A stretch of DNA of 18,207 nucleotides from DATKQI01 sp035532755. Lineage in GTDB: Bacteria > Pseudomonadota > Alphaproteobacteria > Acetobacterales > Acetobacteraceae. The stretch spans positions 1-18,207 of the forward strand of contig DATKQI010000345.1 of the NCBI GenBank assembly GCA_035532755.1. The letters are read 5' to 3'. The translations under genes were made by a program, and so were the position numbers. The notes under the pieces are model-generated. The model was not told the origin of the DNA and did no database searches. It saw only the letters and a list, made by a program, of their open reading frames with translations. Shown one piece after another: positions 6,503 through 13,566 of the stretch (its first letter is position 1; the number at the start of each line of letters is the position of its first letter).

Positions 6503-6527
6503 GATGCGGGAGGCGCGTTCCCGCATC
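6503..6527. repeat. 9-bp perfect inverted repeat upstream of the acetoacetyl-CoA reductase gene
   Basis: GATGCGGGA (6503-6511) and TCCCGCATC (6519-6527) are exact complements around a 7-nt spacer, 43 bp before the ATG at 6571. It could be an operator, an mRNA leader hairpin, or the transcript end of the preceding transferase gene. No T-run follows, so an intrinsic terminator is not favoured. Confidence 0.5.
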
Positions 6528-6570
6528 ACAGCCGGAACAATCGGCGGACAGGCACGAAGGGGAGGACATC

Positions 6571-7293
6571 ATGGCACGGGTTGCACTGGTCACCGGCGGC
6601 ACGCGCGGCATCGGGGCGGCGATCAGCCGCGCGCTGCATGGCGCCGGGCGGCATGTGGTGGCGAGCTATGCCGGCAACGACGCCGCGGCGAAAGCCTTCG
6701 CCGAGGAGACCGGCATCGGCGTGATGCGCTTCGACGCCGGGCATTTCGACGAATGCGGCGAGGCGGTGCATGAGATCGCCAACCGGCACGGGCCGATCGA
6801 GATCCTGGTGAACAACGCCGGCATCACCCGCGACGGCACCATGGGCAAGATGTCCCGCGAGATGTGGGATGCGGTGATCGATACCAACCTCGGCTCCTGC
6901 TTCAACCTGTGCAAGCTGACGTTCGAGGGCATGCGCGCGCAGAAGTTCGGCCGCATCGTGAATATCGGCAGCATCAACGGCCAGGCGGGGCAGTACGGGC
7001 AGGTGAACTATGCCGCCGCGAAATCTGGCATCCACGGCTTCACCAAGGCGCTCGCCCAGGAAGGGGCGCGCTTCGGCATCACCGTGAACGCGATCGCGCC
7101 CGGCTATGTGGACACCGACATGGTGCGCGCGGTGCCGGCGGACGTGCTGGGGAAGATCATCGCCCGCATCCCGATGGGCCGGCTGGGCCGGGCCGACGAC
7201 ATCGCCCGCGGTGTGCTGTTCCTCACCGCTGACGAGGCCGATTTCGTTACCGGCTCCACGCTGTCGATCAACGGCGGGCAGCATATGTACTGA
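6571..7293 (+). CDS. phaB: Acetoacetyl-CoA reductase (NADPH), short-chain dehydrogenase
   Basis: A 240-residue SDR of the PhaB/PhbB type, which reduces acetoacetyl-CoA to (R)-3-hydroxybutyryl-CoA, the monomer for polyhydroxybutyrate. The cofactor motif TGGTRGIG is at 8-15, NNAG at 81-84. The catalytic Ser134, Tyr147 and Lys151 sit in SINGQAGQYGQVNYAAAK, which is nearly diagnostic for acetoacetyl-CoA reductases, as is the ending INGGQHMY. The start at 6571 follows AAGGGGAGGAC closely; the much longer open frame upstream is antisense-type shadow over the transferase gene. No thiolase (phaA) or synthase (phaC) is beside it. A MaoC-like hydratase converges on it. A FabG-type 3-oxoacyl-ACP reductase is the main alternative, but the motif around Ser134 favours phaB. 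Confidence 0.93.
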   Translation: MARVALVTGGTRGIGAAISRALHGAGRHVVASYAGNDAAAKAFAEETGIGVMRFDAGHFDECGEAVHEIANRHGPIEILVNNAGITRDGTMGKMSREMWDAVIDTNLGSCFNLCKLTFEGMRAQKFGRIVNIGSINGQAGQYGQVNYAAAKSGIHGFTKALAQEGARFGITVNAIAPGYVDTDMVRAVPADVLGKIIARIPMGRLGRADDIARGVLFLTADEADFVTGSTLSINGGQHMY

Positions 7294-7300
7294 TGGCAGA

Positions 7301-7375
7301 TAACCGCGCGTAGCACGGCGCCTACCAGTTGCCGCGCTATGCGCGGGCGTCTATCAGTAGCCGCGCTATGCGCGG
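7301..7375. repeat. Three tandem 28-29 bp palindromic units
   Basis: Three head-to-tail units each contain a CCGCGC/GCGCGG hairpin with a 3-nt centre: 7304-7318 (imperfect, GCACGG right arm), 7332-7346 and 7361-7375 (both perfect, centre TAT). Spacer sequences CTACCAG and CTATCAG repeat between them, giving periods of 28 and 29 bp. The array fills the gap between the convergent phaB-type and MaoC-like genes. The third unit contains the MaoC stop codon. It probably acts as a bidirectional transcript end or REP-like element. No T-run is present. Confidence 0.75.
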
Positions 7376-7815
7376 CGGGGCACGAGGATCGCGCTGGTGT
7401 GGTCCAGCACCGTTTCGCCGGCCTGGTTGCAGGTGCGGGTGTGCAGGCTGACGATGCCGCGATCGGGGCGGGAGCGCGAGGGCCGCGTGCCGAGCACGGT
7501 GATGGTGGCGCGCAGCACATCGCCCGGCCGCACCGGCTGCGGCCACGACATCTTCTCCACCCCCAGGCCCAGGGCGCCGCCCGCCACCTTCGGCATCGCG
7601 CCATCCACCAGCAGCCGCATGGTCAGCGCCGCGGTGTGCCAGCCGCTGGCGATGATCCCGCCGAACAGCTCCATCGCCACCGCCTCGTCGGTGTGCATCG
7701 GCTGCGGATCGAAGGCGCGGGCGAAGGCGATCATCTCCTCCTGGCCCATCGCGTGTTCATGCGAGACGAAAACCTGCCCGGCGGCGAAATCCTCGAAATG
7801 GTAGAGTTCCGGCAT
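7366..7815 (-). CDS. MaoC-like (R)-specific enoyl-CoA hydratase family protein
   Basis: A 149-residue single hot-dog-fold MaoC-like protein. The hydratase-2 motif is AFDPQPMHTDE (34-44), with catalytic Asp36 and His41, followed by GGIIASGWHTAALTMRLLVDG, as in PhaJ and MaoC-domain hydratases. Such enzymes hydrate trans-2-enoyl-CoA to (R)-3-hydroxyacyl-CoA. Next to an acetoacetyl-CoA reductase, a role in supplying polyhydroxyalkanoate monomers is attractive, but the genes are convergent rather than co-transcribed, so this remains inference. Other MaoC-like proteins act in mesaconyl-CoA or fatty-acid pathways. The ATG at 7815 (MPELYHFEDF) is preceded by GGAGCAGGG. Its TAG stop lies inside the third unit of the palindromic repeat array. 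The start is 85 bp from the divergent rmuC start. Confidence 0.88.
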   Translation of the reverse strand: MPELYHFEDFAAGQVFVSHEHAMGQEEMIAFARAFDPQPMHTDEAVAMELFGGIIASGWHTAALTMRLLVDGAMPKVAGGALGLGVEKMSWPQPVRPGDVLRATITVLGTRPSRSRPDRGIVSLHTRTCNQAGETVLDHTSAILVPRRA

Positions 7816-7900
7816 GCCCTGCTCCGTGCCACAAGCGGTTCACGGTGGCGCGGCCGGCTGTGCCTGTCCAGGCCGCCCCGGATGCACGAGGGAAATCGCG

Positions 7901-9154
7901 ATGACGCTGCTGCCGGTATTGGCCCCCTATGTCGCCCTGCTCCTCGCGCTGGCGGCACTCGCCCTTGCATTGCGCACCCGCGCGCGGGGTGTGGAGCATC
8001 TGCGGCTGCTGGGTGAGCAGACGCTGGCCGCCGTGCGGGCCGAGGCCGAGACGACGCGCGCCCATCTGGCCGCGAGCGAGCGCGCGCTGGCCGCCGCGAT
8101 CCAGGCCGGCACCACCACCGCGCTCGGCCAGGCCTTCAGCCAGATCACCGCCGCCACCACCGGTGTTTCCACCACCATCGACACGCTCCGCCGCGCCGCG
8201 GCCGAGGACCAGCAGCGCAACGCCGCCCTGCTGGAGACGCGGCTGACGGAGATCCAGAAAAGCGTGAACGAGCAGCTTCACGCCGCGGTCGAGAAGCAGA
8301 TGGAAACGAGCTTCGCCCGCGTGATCGACCAGTTCGCCGCCGTGCAGAAGGCAATGGGCGACGTGCAGGCCGTGACCGCGCAGATCGGCGACATCAAGCG
8401 GCTGTTCGGCAATGTGAAGACGCGCGGCGGCTGGGGCGAGGCGCAGCTGCGCGCCACGCTGGAAGACGTGCTGCCCCCCGGCAGCTTCGAAGCCAACCGC
8501 AAGCTGCGCGAAGGCAGCGACGAGATGGTGGATTTCGCCGTCGCCATGCCGATGCGCGGGCAGGAGCGCACCTGGCTGCCGGTCGATGCGAAATTCCCGA
8601 TGGAGGACTACGAGCGGCTGCTGATCGCCGTCGAGGCCGGCGACAGCGAGGGCGAACGCACCGCCCGGCGCGGCATCGAGCGCCAGGTACGGAACGAGGC
8701 GAAGAAGATACGGGAGAAATACATCGTCCCGCCCGCCACCGTGGAATTCGCGGTGATGTACCTCGCCACCGACGGGCTGTACGCGGAAGTGGCCCATATC
8801 CCCGGCCTGATCGACGAGATCGGGCGCGAGCATCGCGTTCTGGTGCTCGGCCCCAGCCTGTTCCCAGCCCTGCTGCGCACCATCCAGCTCGGCTACGTCA
8901 CGCTCGCGCTGGAGGAGAAGGCCGACGAAATCCGCCAGATCCTGGGCGCGACGCGCGCGGAGATGCAGAAGATGGACCTTGTGCTCGAACGGCTGGAGAA
9001 GAACGCCGGGACCATGCGCAACACCATCGAGGCCGCCCGCACCCGGACCCGCGCCGTCAACCGCAAGCTCCGCTCCATAGAGACCACGGACCCGGCGCTG
9101 GCGGACCAGCTTCTCGATCTGCCGGCGGAGCCAGAGGTGGATCAGGGGAAGTGA
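7901..9154 (+). CDS. rmuC: DNA recombination protein RmuC
   Basis: A 417-residue RmuC-family protein, known to restrain inversions between short repeats and carrying a PD-(D/E)XK-like nuclease fold. An N-terminal membrane segment (residues 4-24) leads into a long alpha-helical, probably coiled-coil region (about 35-165). The conserved core begins with RGGWGEAQLRATLEDVLPPG near 175, followed by DEMVDFAVAMP and LPVDAKFPMEDYERL. The end is a second helical stretch (ALEEKADEIRQILGATRAEM). The ATG at 7901 is chosen because of GAGGGAA upstream and the immediate membrane segment; the longer frame from 7814 adds an implausible Cys/Gly-rich leader. The TGA stop overlaps the first base of a REP-type palindrome at 9154-9173. 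Confidence 0.95.
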   Translation: MTLLPVLAPYVALLLALAALALALRTRARGVEHLRLLGEQTLAAVRAEAETTRAHLAASERALAAAIQAGTTTALGQAFSQITAATTGVSTTIDTLRRAAAEDQQRNAALLETRLTEIQKSVNEQLHAAVEKQMETSFARVIDQFAAVQKAMGDVQAVTAQIGDIKRLFGNVKTRGGWGEAQLRATLEDVLPPGSFEANRKLREGSDEMVDFAVAMPMRGQERTWLPVDAKFPMEDYERLLIAVEAGDSEGERTARRGIERQVRNEAKKIREKYIVPPATVEFAVMYLATDGLYAEVAHIPGLIDEIGREHRVLVLGPSLFPALLRTIQLGYVTLALEEKADEIRQILGATRAEMQKMDLVLERLEKNAGTMRNTIEAARTRTRAVNRKLRSIETTDPALADQLLDLPAEPEVDQGK

Positions 9155-9173
9155 TGCCGGCCTTCGCCGGCAT
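9154..9173. repeat. REP-type palindrome between rmuC and the binding-protein gene
   Basis: ATGCCGGC (9154-9161), loop CTTC, GCCGGCAT (9166-9173): a perfect 8-bp stem with outer pairs continuing into GTG/GAC. Read in one minus-strand frame the flank gives VMPAKAGI, the hallmark mistranslation of a very widespread proteobacterial repeat family. It lies between two convergent genes and supplies part of the rmuC stop codon. It may serve as a transcript end for both. Confidence 0.75.
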
Positions 9174-9226
9174 GACGGATGGAGAGTCGGAACGTCGGCC
9201 GGTTGGTATCGGTAGCGTGGCCAATC

Positions 9227-10507
9227 CTATTGACCGAGCTTCGCCTCGATCCTGTTGATGGCGGCGGTGGTGAGCTGGCCGGTGGTGACGACCTTGCCGC
9301 CCTTGATCCGCCATTCGCGGAAGGGGCCGGCGATGTCTCCGTATTTGTCGAACGAAACGGGGCCGATCACGCCGATGTAGCGGATGGGCTTGCCGGATTT
9401 GATGAGGGCGAGGGCTTTGCGGAAGTTCTTCTCCCCCGCGTAGATCGGCGTGCCGGCGGGGTCTTCCACCTTGCGGATGGCCGCGGCGATGGCGGCGGAG
9501 GCGGGTTTGCGGGAGCCGGTTTCGGCGATGGCGAGACCGAGGATCGCCGCGGCATCGTAGGAACGGTCTGCGGCCGGGGCGTTCGGGTCAATGCCGGAGA
9601 AGGCCTTGTAATGCCGGGCGAAATAGAGGGTGGAGGGCGTGGTTTCGGTACCGGAGGACGTGCCGTAGGCGTGCGTGAGATAGGTGGCGCCGACGGCATG
9701 GATGAAGGTGGCGCTGTTCATCCCGTCATTCAGCAGGAACTTCGCCGGCCCGCCCTGGGAGATCCAGGTGCGGGCGATGGTGGCGCCATCGGCCGGGTAG
9801 CTGATGAGGTAGAGCGCATCCGGCTTGCCGGCGAGTGCGGCGGTGACTTCCGCCTGGTAGGAGGGCTGGTTCTCGTTATAGGGGGTGACGGAGGTGATGG
9901 CGCCGCCGAGGGCCTTGTAGGTCTTGGTGAACTCCCGGGCCATGTTCACGCCGAAATCGTTGTTCACGTCGATGATCGCGAGCTTCTTGAAGCCGAGCTT
10001 CATCGCATAGTCGGCGGCGGCCACGCCTTGCAGCGCATCGGAGGTGATGGTGCGGAAGAAGATGCCGTTGGTCTTGCCCTGCTTCGCAAGCATGGTGAGC
10101 GTGGGCGTGGAGGAGGCCGGCGAGATCTGCACCACCTTGGCTGGTGCGGTGACGGCGGTGAGGACCGGCAGCGTGACCGAGGAGATGATGGCGCCGATGA
10201 TCGCCGGCACGTGGCCGACATCGACGAGCTGTTTCGCGGCATCGACGCCGACGGTGCCCTGGCTTTGCGAATCGCGGATATCGGCGGCGAGCGTGCAGCC
10301 GTTCACCCCGCCGGCTGCGTTGATGTCGTGGAACGCCATCTGCACCGATTTCGCCCCCGCCTGCCCGTAGGGCCCGGCCGGGCCGGTGAGTTCCATCACC
10401 ACGCCGACGGTGACGGTGCAGGCGGCTTGTGCCGGAACCGCGATGAACGGTGCGAGCGCGGCGAGCGCCAGGCCGCCGACGGTGCGGCGGATGTGTTTCG
10501 CGAACAT
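9227..10507 (-). CDS. Liv-type ABC transporter periplasmic substrate-binding protein
   Basis: A 426-residue type I periplasmic binding protein (Leu/Ile/Val-binding, Peripla_BP_6 class). Residues 1-28 form a Sec signal peptide: KHIRR basic start, a hydrophobic LALAALAPFIAV core, and cleavage after AQA. The mature protein opens with VGVVMELTGPAGPYGQAG and then FHDINAAGGVNG, the standard first-lobe pattern, and later has PAIIGAIISSVTLPVL and DVNNDFGVNMAREF. The family binds amino acids, amides, urea, aromatic acids and other small polar ligands; specificity cannot be read. GAGGGGA precedes the ATG at 10507. It follows the aldo/keto reductase by 46 bp on the same strand. It is the only binding protein near the livGFHM-type genes that start at 12086, which lack one of their own, so it is the likely partner. 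Confidence 0.92.
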   Translation of the reverse strand: MFAKHIRRTVGGLALAALAPFIAVPAQAACTVTVGVVMELTGPAGPYGQAGAKSVQMAFHDINAAGGVNGCTLAADIRDSQSQGTVGVDAAKQLVDVGHVPAIIGAIISSVTLPVLTAVTAPAKVVQISPASSTPTLTMLAKQGKTNGIFFRTITSDALQGVAAADYAMKLGFKKLAIIDVNNDFGVNMAREFTKTYKALGGAITSVTPYNENQPSYQAEVTAALAGKPDALYLISYPADGATIARTWISQGGPAKFLLNDGMNSATFIHAVGATYLTHAYGTSSGTETTPSTLYFARHYKAFSGIDPNAPAADRSYDAAAILGLAIAETGSRKPASAAIAAAIRKVEDPAGTPIYAGEKNFRKALALIKSGKPIRYIGVIGPVSFDKYGDIAGPFREWRIKGGKVVTTGQLTTAAINRIEAKLGQ

Positions 10508-10553
10508 GCCATTCCCCTCGTTCTATCGGCCGGCGCCTTGCGGGCTGCCGGCT

Positions 10554-11612
10554 TTATTTCCCCAGATCATATTTCATGATGCGGCCGTGCCGGCCATTCC
10601 TATCGCGTTCCAATTCATAGACCTCGCCTCCGAGCGGATTGCGCCGGGCCAGGATGGCCGTGAGTTCGGCGCGATCCTGCCCGGTCAGGCGCAGGGCCGT
10701 CACGCCACGATGCCGGTCGAGATGGGCGCGGTTGCGCACGCCGACGATGACGCCGGCGACATGCGGCTGGTCCAGCACGTAGCGCGCGGCGATGGTCGCG
10801 ATATCGGTGCCGTGGCGTTGCGCGATGCGGGCCAGCACCGTCAGGATCGCCTGGAACAGGTCCCACCCGCCACTATCGTCGATGATGAGCTTGTATTTGA
10901 CGAGCGAGCGGTTCTCCAGCGCCATGCCGGGATCGGGCCGGCCGAGCCAGGGTTCGCCGAGAAAGCCCCCGGCCAGGGTGCCGTAGCACAGCAGCCGCAT
11001 GCCGGTTCGCGCGCACAGCGCCGCAAGCGCGCCTTCCGGGCGGGAATCGAGCACCGAATACTGCACCTGCATCGTGTGCAGGCGCACCCCGGCATCGAAC
11101 AGGGCGGCGGCGTGGGCGGCATCGAAATTGGTGCCGCCGAGCAGCGTGATCCGGCCTTCACGCTGCAATTCGGCGAGCCATTGCCCGACCTCGACGAAGC
11201 GGGGGATCGCGTAGTCCCACCAGTGGAACTGGACGAGGTCGATCCGGTCGGTGCGCAGCCGCTGCGCCGAACGGTCGATCAGGCTGCGGACATCCGCGCG
11301 ATCCAGCCGGCCGAGCAGATCGAGGTCCGGCACGAACTTCGTGTGCACCCGAAGCCGCCCGTGCGCCGCGCCATCCCTGGGAAGGCTGTCGCGGAAGGCG
11401 CCGATCAGCTCTTCCACGCCGGTATAGATGTCGGCGCAATCGAAGGTGGTGATGCCGGCATCGAGATAGGCGCCCATGTCGGCGATGGCGGCGGCGCGGT
11501 CGATCGCGCCGTGGCCGCCGGCAAGCTGCCAGCCGCCCTTGATGAGCCGGGAGACGACATAGCCGGGGGCAAGCTCCGTCGTTTCGGGAGAAGCCGGGCT
11601 GGCGTGATTCAT
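10554..11612 (-). CDS. Aldo/keto reductase family oxidoreductase
   Basis: A 352-residue (beta/alpha)8 aldo/keto reductase, which uses NAD(P)H to interconvert carbonyls and alcohols. The catalytic tetrad is visible: Asp58 and Tyr63 in FDCADIYTGVEELIG, Lys92 in VHTKFVPD, and His130 in DLVQFHWWDY. LLGGTNFD and the C-terminal VAGVIVGVRNRAHLD follow the AKR pattern of strand-7/8 cofactor loops. Length is slightly above the family norm. The start codon overlaps the stop of the preceding TIGR04076-type gene (ATGA), so the two are co-translated, and the periplasmic binding protein follows by 46 bp. The context suggests metabolism of the compound taken up by the adjacent transporter, but the substrate is unknown. 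Confidence 0.9.
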   Translation of the reverse strand: MNHASPASPETTELAPGYVVSRLIKGGWQLAGGHGAIDRAAAIADMGAYLDAGITTFDCADIYTGVEELIGAFRDSLPRDGAAHGRLRVHTKFVPDLDLLGRLDRADVRSLIDRSAQRLRTDRIDLVQFHWWDYAIPRFVEVGQWLAELQREGRITLLGGTNFDAAHAAALFDAGVRLHTMQVQYSVLDSRPEGALAALCARTGMRLLCYGTLAGGFLGEPWLGRPDPGMALENRSLVKYKLIIDDSGGWDLFQAILTVLARIAQRHGTDIATIAARYVLDQPHVAGVIVGVRNRAHLDRHRGVTALRLTGQDRAELTAILARRNPLGGEVYELERDRNGRHGRIMKYDLGK

Positions 11613-11980
11613 CGCGGCGGCAGGGGCACGGCGGTTGCCTCGGCATGGCGGAAGCGGCGGCTGCCGGTGCGGGTGATGCGCAGGCGGCTCGGGCAGTTGG
11701 GATCGGGGCAGGCGATCTCGGCATCCGTGCTCATCCAGTCGTTCGGATGGGTTTCGCGCTGCTTCGCGGCCAGCAGCGGCAGCACCGCCGCGAGGGAGTA
11801 GATGGAGAAGCCCTGGCCGGGCGGCAGGTGCAGCATCTCCCCCCGCAACTCGAAATGATCGCCCGGCCGGGCGCCGCAGAGCAGGCGGGCACCCGGCGGG
11901 GCGACCACCTCCACCCTCAGGTCTTGCAGGGTGAAGCTGTCGTCAGCGGGCGGGTGCGCGGGTGGGGCGGGGTTTGTCAC
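11609..11980 (-). CDS. TIGR04076-family small protein of unknown function
   Basis: A 123-residue protein that I place in the TIGR04076 family from its pattern: LCGARPGDHFELRG (34-47), a central FSIYSLAAVLPLLAAKQRE (58-76), HPNDWMSTDAEIACPDPNC (78-96) and a short basic strand RLRITRTG. Cys35, Cys91 and Cys96 could bind a metal or be redox-active, but no function is established. No ATG lies at the right place. I chose GTG 11980; no strong ribosome binding site precedes it, so the start may lie further in, for instance at the GTG codons near residue 23 or 25. A much longer open frame continuing upstream is antisense to the LivG-type gene and rejected. Its stop overlaps the aldo/keto reductase start by 4 bp. 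Confidence 0.72.
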   Translation of the reverse strand: MTNPAPPAHPPADDSFTLQDLRVEVVAPPGARLLCGARPGDHFELRGEMLHLPPGQGFSIYSLAAVLPLLAAKQRETHPNDWMSTDAEIACPDPNCPSRLRITRTGSRRFRHAEATAVPLPPR

Positions 11981-11994
11981 GGCCGGCGGGCTGC

Positions 11995-12023
11995 TTGAGG
12001 TGGGCGGGGATGGTGCATAAGGT
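11995..12023 (+). promoter_or_regulatory. Candidate promoter for the livGFHM-type operon
   Basis: TTGAGG (11995-12000) is followed by CATAAG (12016-12021, 15-nt spacing) or TAAGGT (12018-12023, 17-nt). Each hexamer matches only 3-4 of 6 consensus bases. It lies in the 105-bp divergent gap, upstream of a 5-bp inverted repeat CGGGC/GCCCG at 12046-12060 that could be an operator half-site pair. Weak support. Confidence 0.22.
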
Positions 12024-12085
12024 GGCGGAATATCGCAATCCCGAACGGGCCGTCTGCCCGCCCCACTGCCGCAGGACCTGCCCGC

Positions 12086-12841
12086 ATGCTTGAGGTTGTC
12101 GAGGTCACGCGCCGGTTCGGTGGGGTGGAGGCGGTGAGCGGCGTGTCGCTCTCCATCCCGCGCGGGACGATCACGGGGTTGATCGGGCCGAACGGGGCGG
12201 GCAAGACCACGCTGTTCAACCTGATTGCCGGCACGCTGGCGCCGAGTGCCGGGCGCATAACGCTCGACGGGCGGCGGATCGAGCACGAAGCCGCGCACCG
12301 GCGGCTCGCCCGCGGGCTGGGGCGGACCTTCCAGATCCCGCGCCCCTTTCCGGCGATGACGGTGCTGGAGAACGTGATGCTGGCCGCACCCGGCCAGGCG
12401 GGGGAGCGGGTGCTGCCGAACTGGCTCGCGCCGCGGCGCGTCGCCGCGCAGGAGCGGCGGAATGCGGCGCGGGCGCGGGAGCTGATCGGGTTCGTGACGC
12501 TCGACCGGCTGACGGAAGCCCCCGCACGCAGCCTGTCCGGCGGGCAGCACAAGCTGCTGGAGCTGGCCCGGGTGCTGATGGCCGATCCGCGGATCATCCT
12601 GCTGGACGAGCCGGCGGCCGGGGTGAACCCGAGCCTGCTGGAGACCATCATCGACCGCATCCGCGCACTGCACGCCCGCGGCATCACCTTTCTCCTCATC
12701 GAGCACGACATGGACCTTGTCGGCCGGCTGTGCGGGCATGTGCATGTGATGGCGGCGGGGCGGATGCTGGCCGAAGGCGCACCCGATGCCGTGATCCGCG
12801 ACCCCGCGGTGATCGACGCCTATCTGGGCGGCGCGGCATGA
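12086..12841 (+). CDS. livG: Branched-chain amino-acid-type ABC transporter ATP-binding protein (LivG family)
   Basis: A 251-residue ABC ATPase of the LivG class, which powers import with LivF across the inner membrane. Walker A GPNGAGKTT is at 34-42. The family-typical RTFQIPRPFPAMTVLENV follows near 90. The signature LSGGQ is at 150-154, with the Walker B IILLDEPAAGVNP just after it, and the switch His in LLIEHDMDLV. The C-terminal AEGAPDAVIRDPAVIDAYLG is typical of LivG. ATG 12086 follows GCAGGA. The TGA stop overlaps the next ATG (ATGA), indicating tight translational coupling. Substrate cannot be inferred from the ATPase; the symbol denotes family only. Confidence 0.94.
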   Translation: MLEVVEVTRRFGGVEAVSGVSLSIPRGTITGLIGPNGAGKTTLFNLIAGTLAPSAGRITLDGRRIEHEAAHRRLARGLGRTFQIPRPFPAMTVLENVMLAAPGQAGERVLPNWLAPRRVAAQERRNAARARELIGFVTLDRLTEAPARSLSGGQHKLLELARVLMADPRIILLDEPAAGVNPSLLETIIDRIRALHARGITFLLIEHDMDLVGRLCGHVHVMAAGRMLAEGAPDAVIRDPAVIDAYLGGAA

Positions 12842-13566
12842 GCGCGCCCGCCTTGCAGGTGCAGGACCTCGTGGCGGGGTACGAGCCGGGCTTGCCGATC
12901 GTGCGCGGGGCCAGCATCGCCGTCGCGCCGGCCGAGATCGTGGTGCTGCTGGGGCCGAACGGAGCCGGGAAATCCACGCTGGCGAAGGCGGTCGCGGGGC
13001 TTGTGCCCGTCAGCGGCGGGGAGGTGCGGCTGCGGGGGATGCCGATCACCGCCCTGCCCGCGCATCTGCTGCCCCGGCGCGGCCTTGCGTTCGTGCCGCA
13101 GACCGAGAACGTCTTTCCAGGCCTGACGGTGCGGGAGACGCTCGATCTTGCCGCCGCGATCCTGCCGGCCGCGGAGCGGCCCGCGCAGATCGCGCAGATG
13201 CTGGCGCTGTTCCCCGATCTGGCGGCGATGCCGCGGCGGCGGGCCGGCGCGCTGTCGGGCGGGCAGCGGCAGATGCTGGCGATCGCCCGCGCGCTGATCA
13301 CGCGCCCGGCCGTGCTGATCCTGGATGAGCCCTCCGCCGGGCTGTCGCCGCGGCTGGTCGGGCTGATCCTGGGCAAGCTCGCCGAGATACGGGCCCACGG
13401 GGTGGCGGTGCTGCTGGTGGAGCAGAACGTGCGTGCGGCACTCGCGATCGCCGACCGCGCCTATGTGCTGGTGGAGGGGCGGCCGGCACACGAGGGACCG
13501 GCGGCGGCGCTGCTGGACGATCCGGTGGTGGCCGCGCTGTACCTGGGCGGGCGGCGGGCGGCATGA
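12838..13566 (+). CDS. livF: Branched-chain amino-acid-type ABC transporter ATP-binding protein (LivF family)
   Basis: A 242-residue second ABC ATPase of the transporter, LivF class. Walker A LLGPNGAGKST is at 37-47, followed by LAFVPQTENVFPGLTVRETL (Q-loop and helical region). The signature LSGGQRQMLAIARALI and Walker B VLILDEPSAGLSP come next, then the switch VLLVEQNVRAAL. The C-terminal VEGRPAHEGPAAALLDDPVV closes the family pattern. The ATG at 12838 overlaps the LivG stop by 4 bp, and its own TGA overlaps the LivH-type ATG at 13563. An upstream in-frame start at 12730 would lie inside the LivG gene and is rejected. Confidence 0.94.
   Translation: MSAPALQVQDLVAGYEPGLPIVRGASIAVAPAEIVVLLGPNGAGKSTLAKAVAGLVPVSGGEVRLRGMPITALPAHLLPRRGLAFVPQTENVFPGLTVRETLDLAAAILPAAERPAQIAQMLALFPDLAAMPRRRAGALSGGQRQMLAIARALITRPAVLILDEPSAGLSPRLVGLILGKLAEIRAHGVAVLLVEQNVRAALAIADRAYVLVEGRPAHEGPAAALLDDPVVAALYLGGRRAA

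Noticed and set aside
5222..6529. 435-codon minus-strand frame opposite the glycosyltransferase family 4 gene
   Set aside because: Its translation is Gln/His/Arg-rich with no recognisable motif, and the plus strand carries all the family 4 motifs in order.
9179..10579. 466-codon plus-strand frame opposite the binding-protein gene
   Set aside because: Gly/Asp/Arg-rich shadow frame; the minus strand has a signal peptide and binding-protein motifs.
11981..12745. Upstream extension of the TIGR04076 frame to give a 378-residue protein
   Set aside because: The extension is antisense to the conserved LivG-type ATPase and has a shadow-like Pro/Arg/His/Gln composition.
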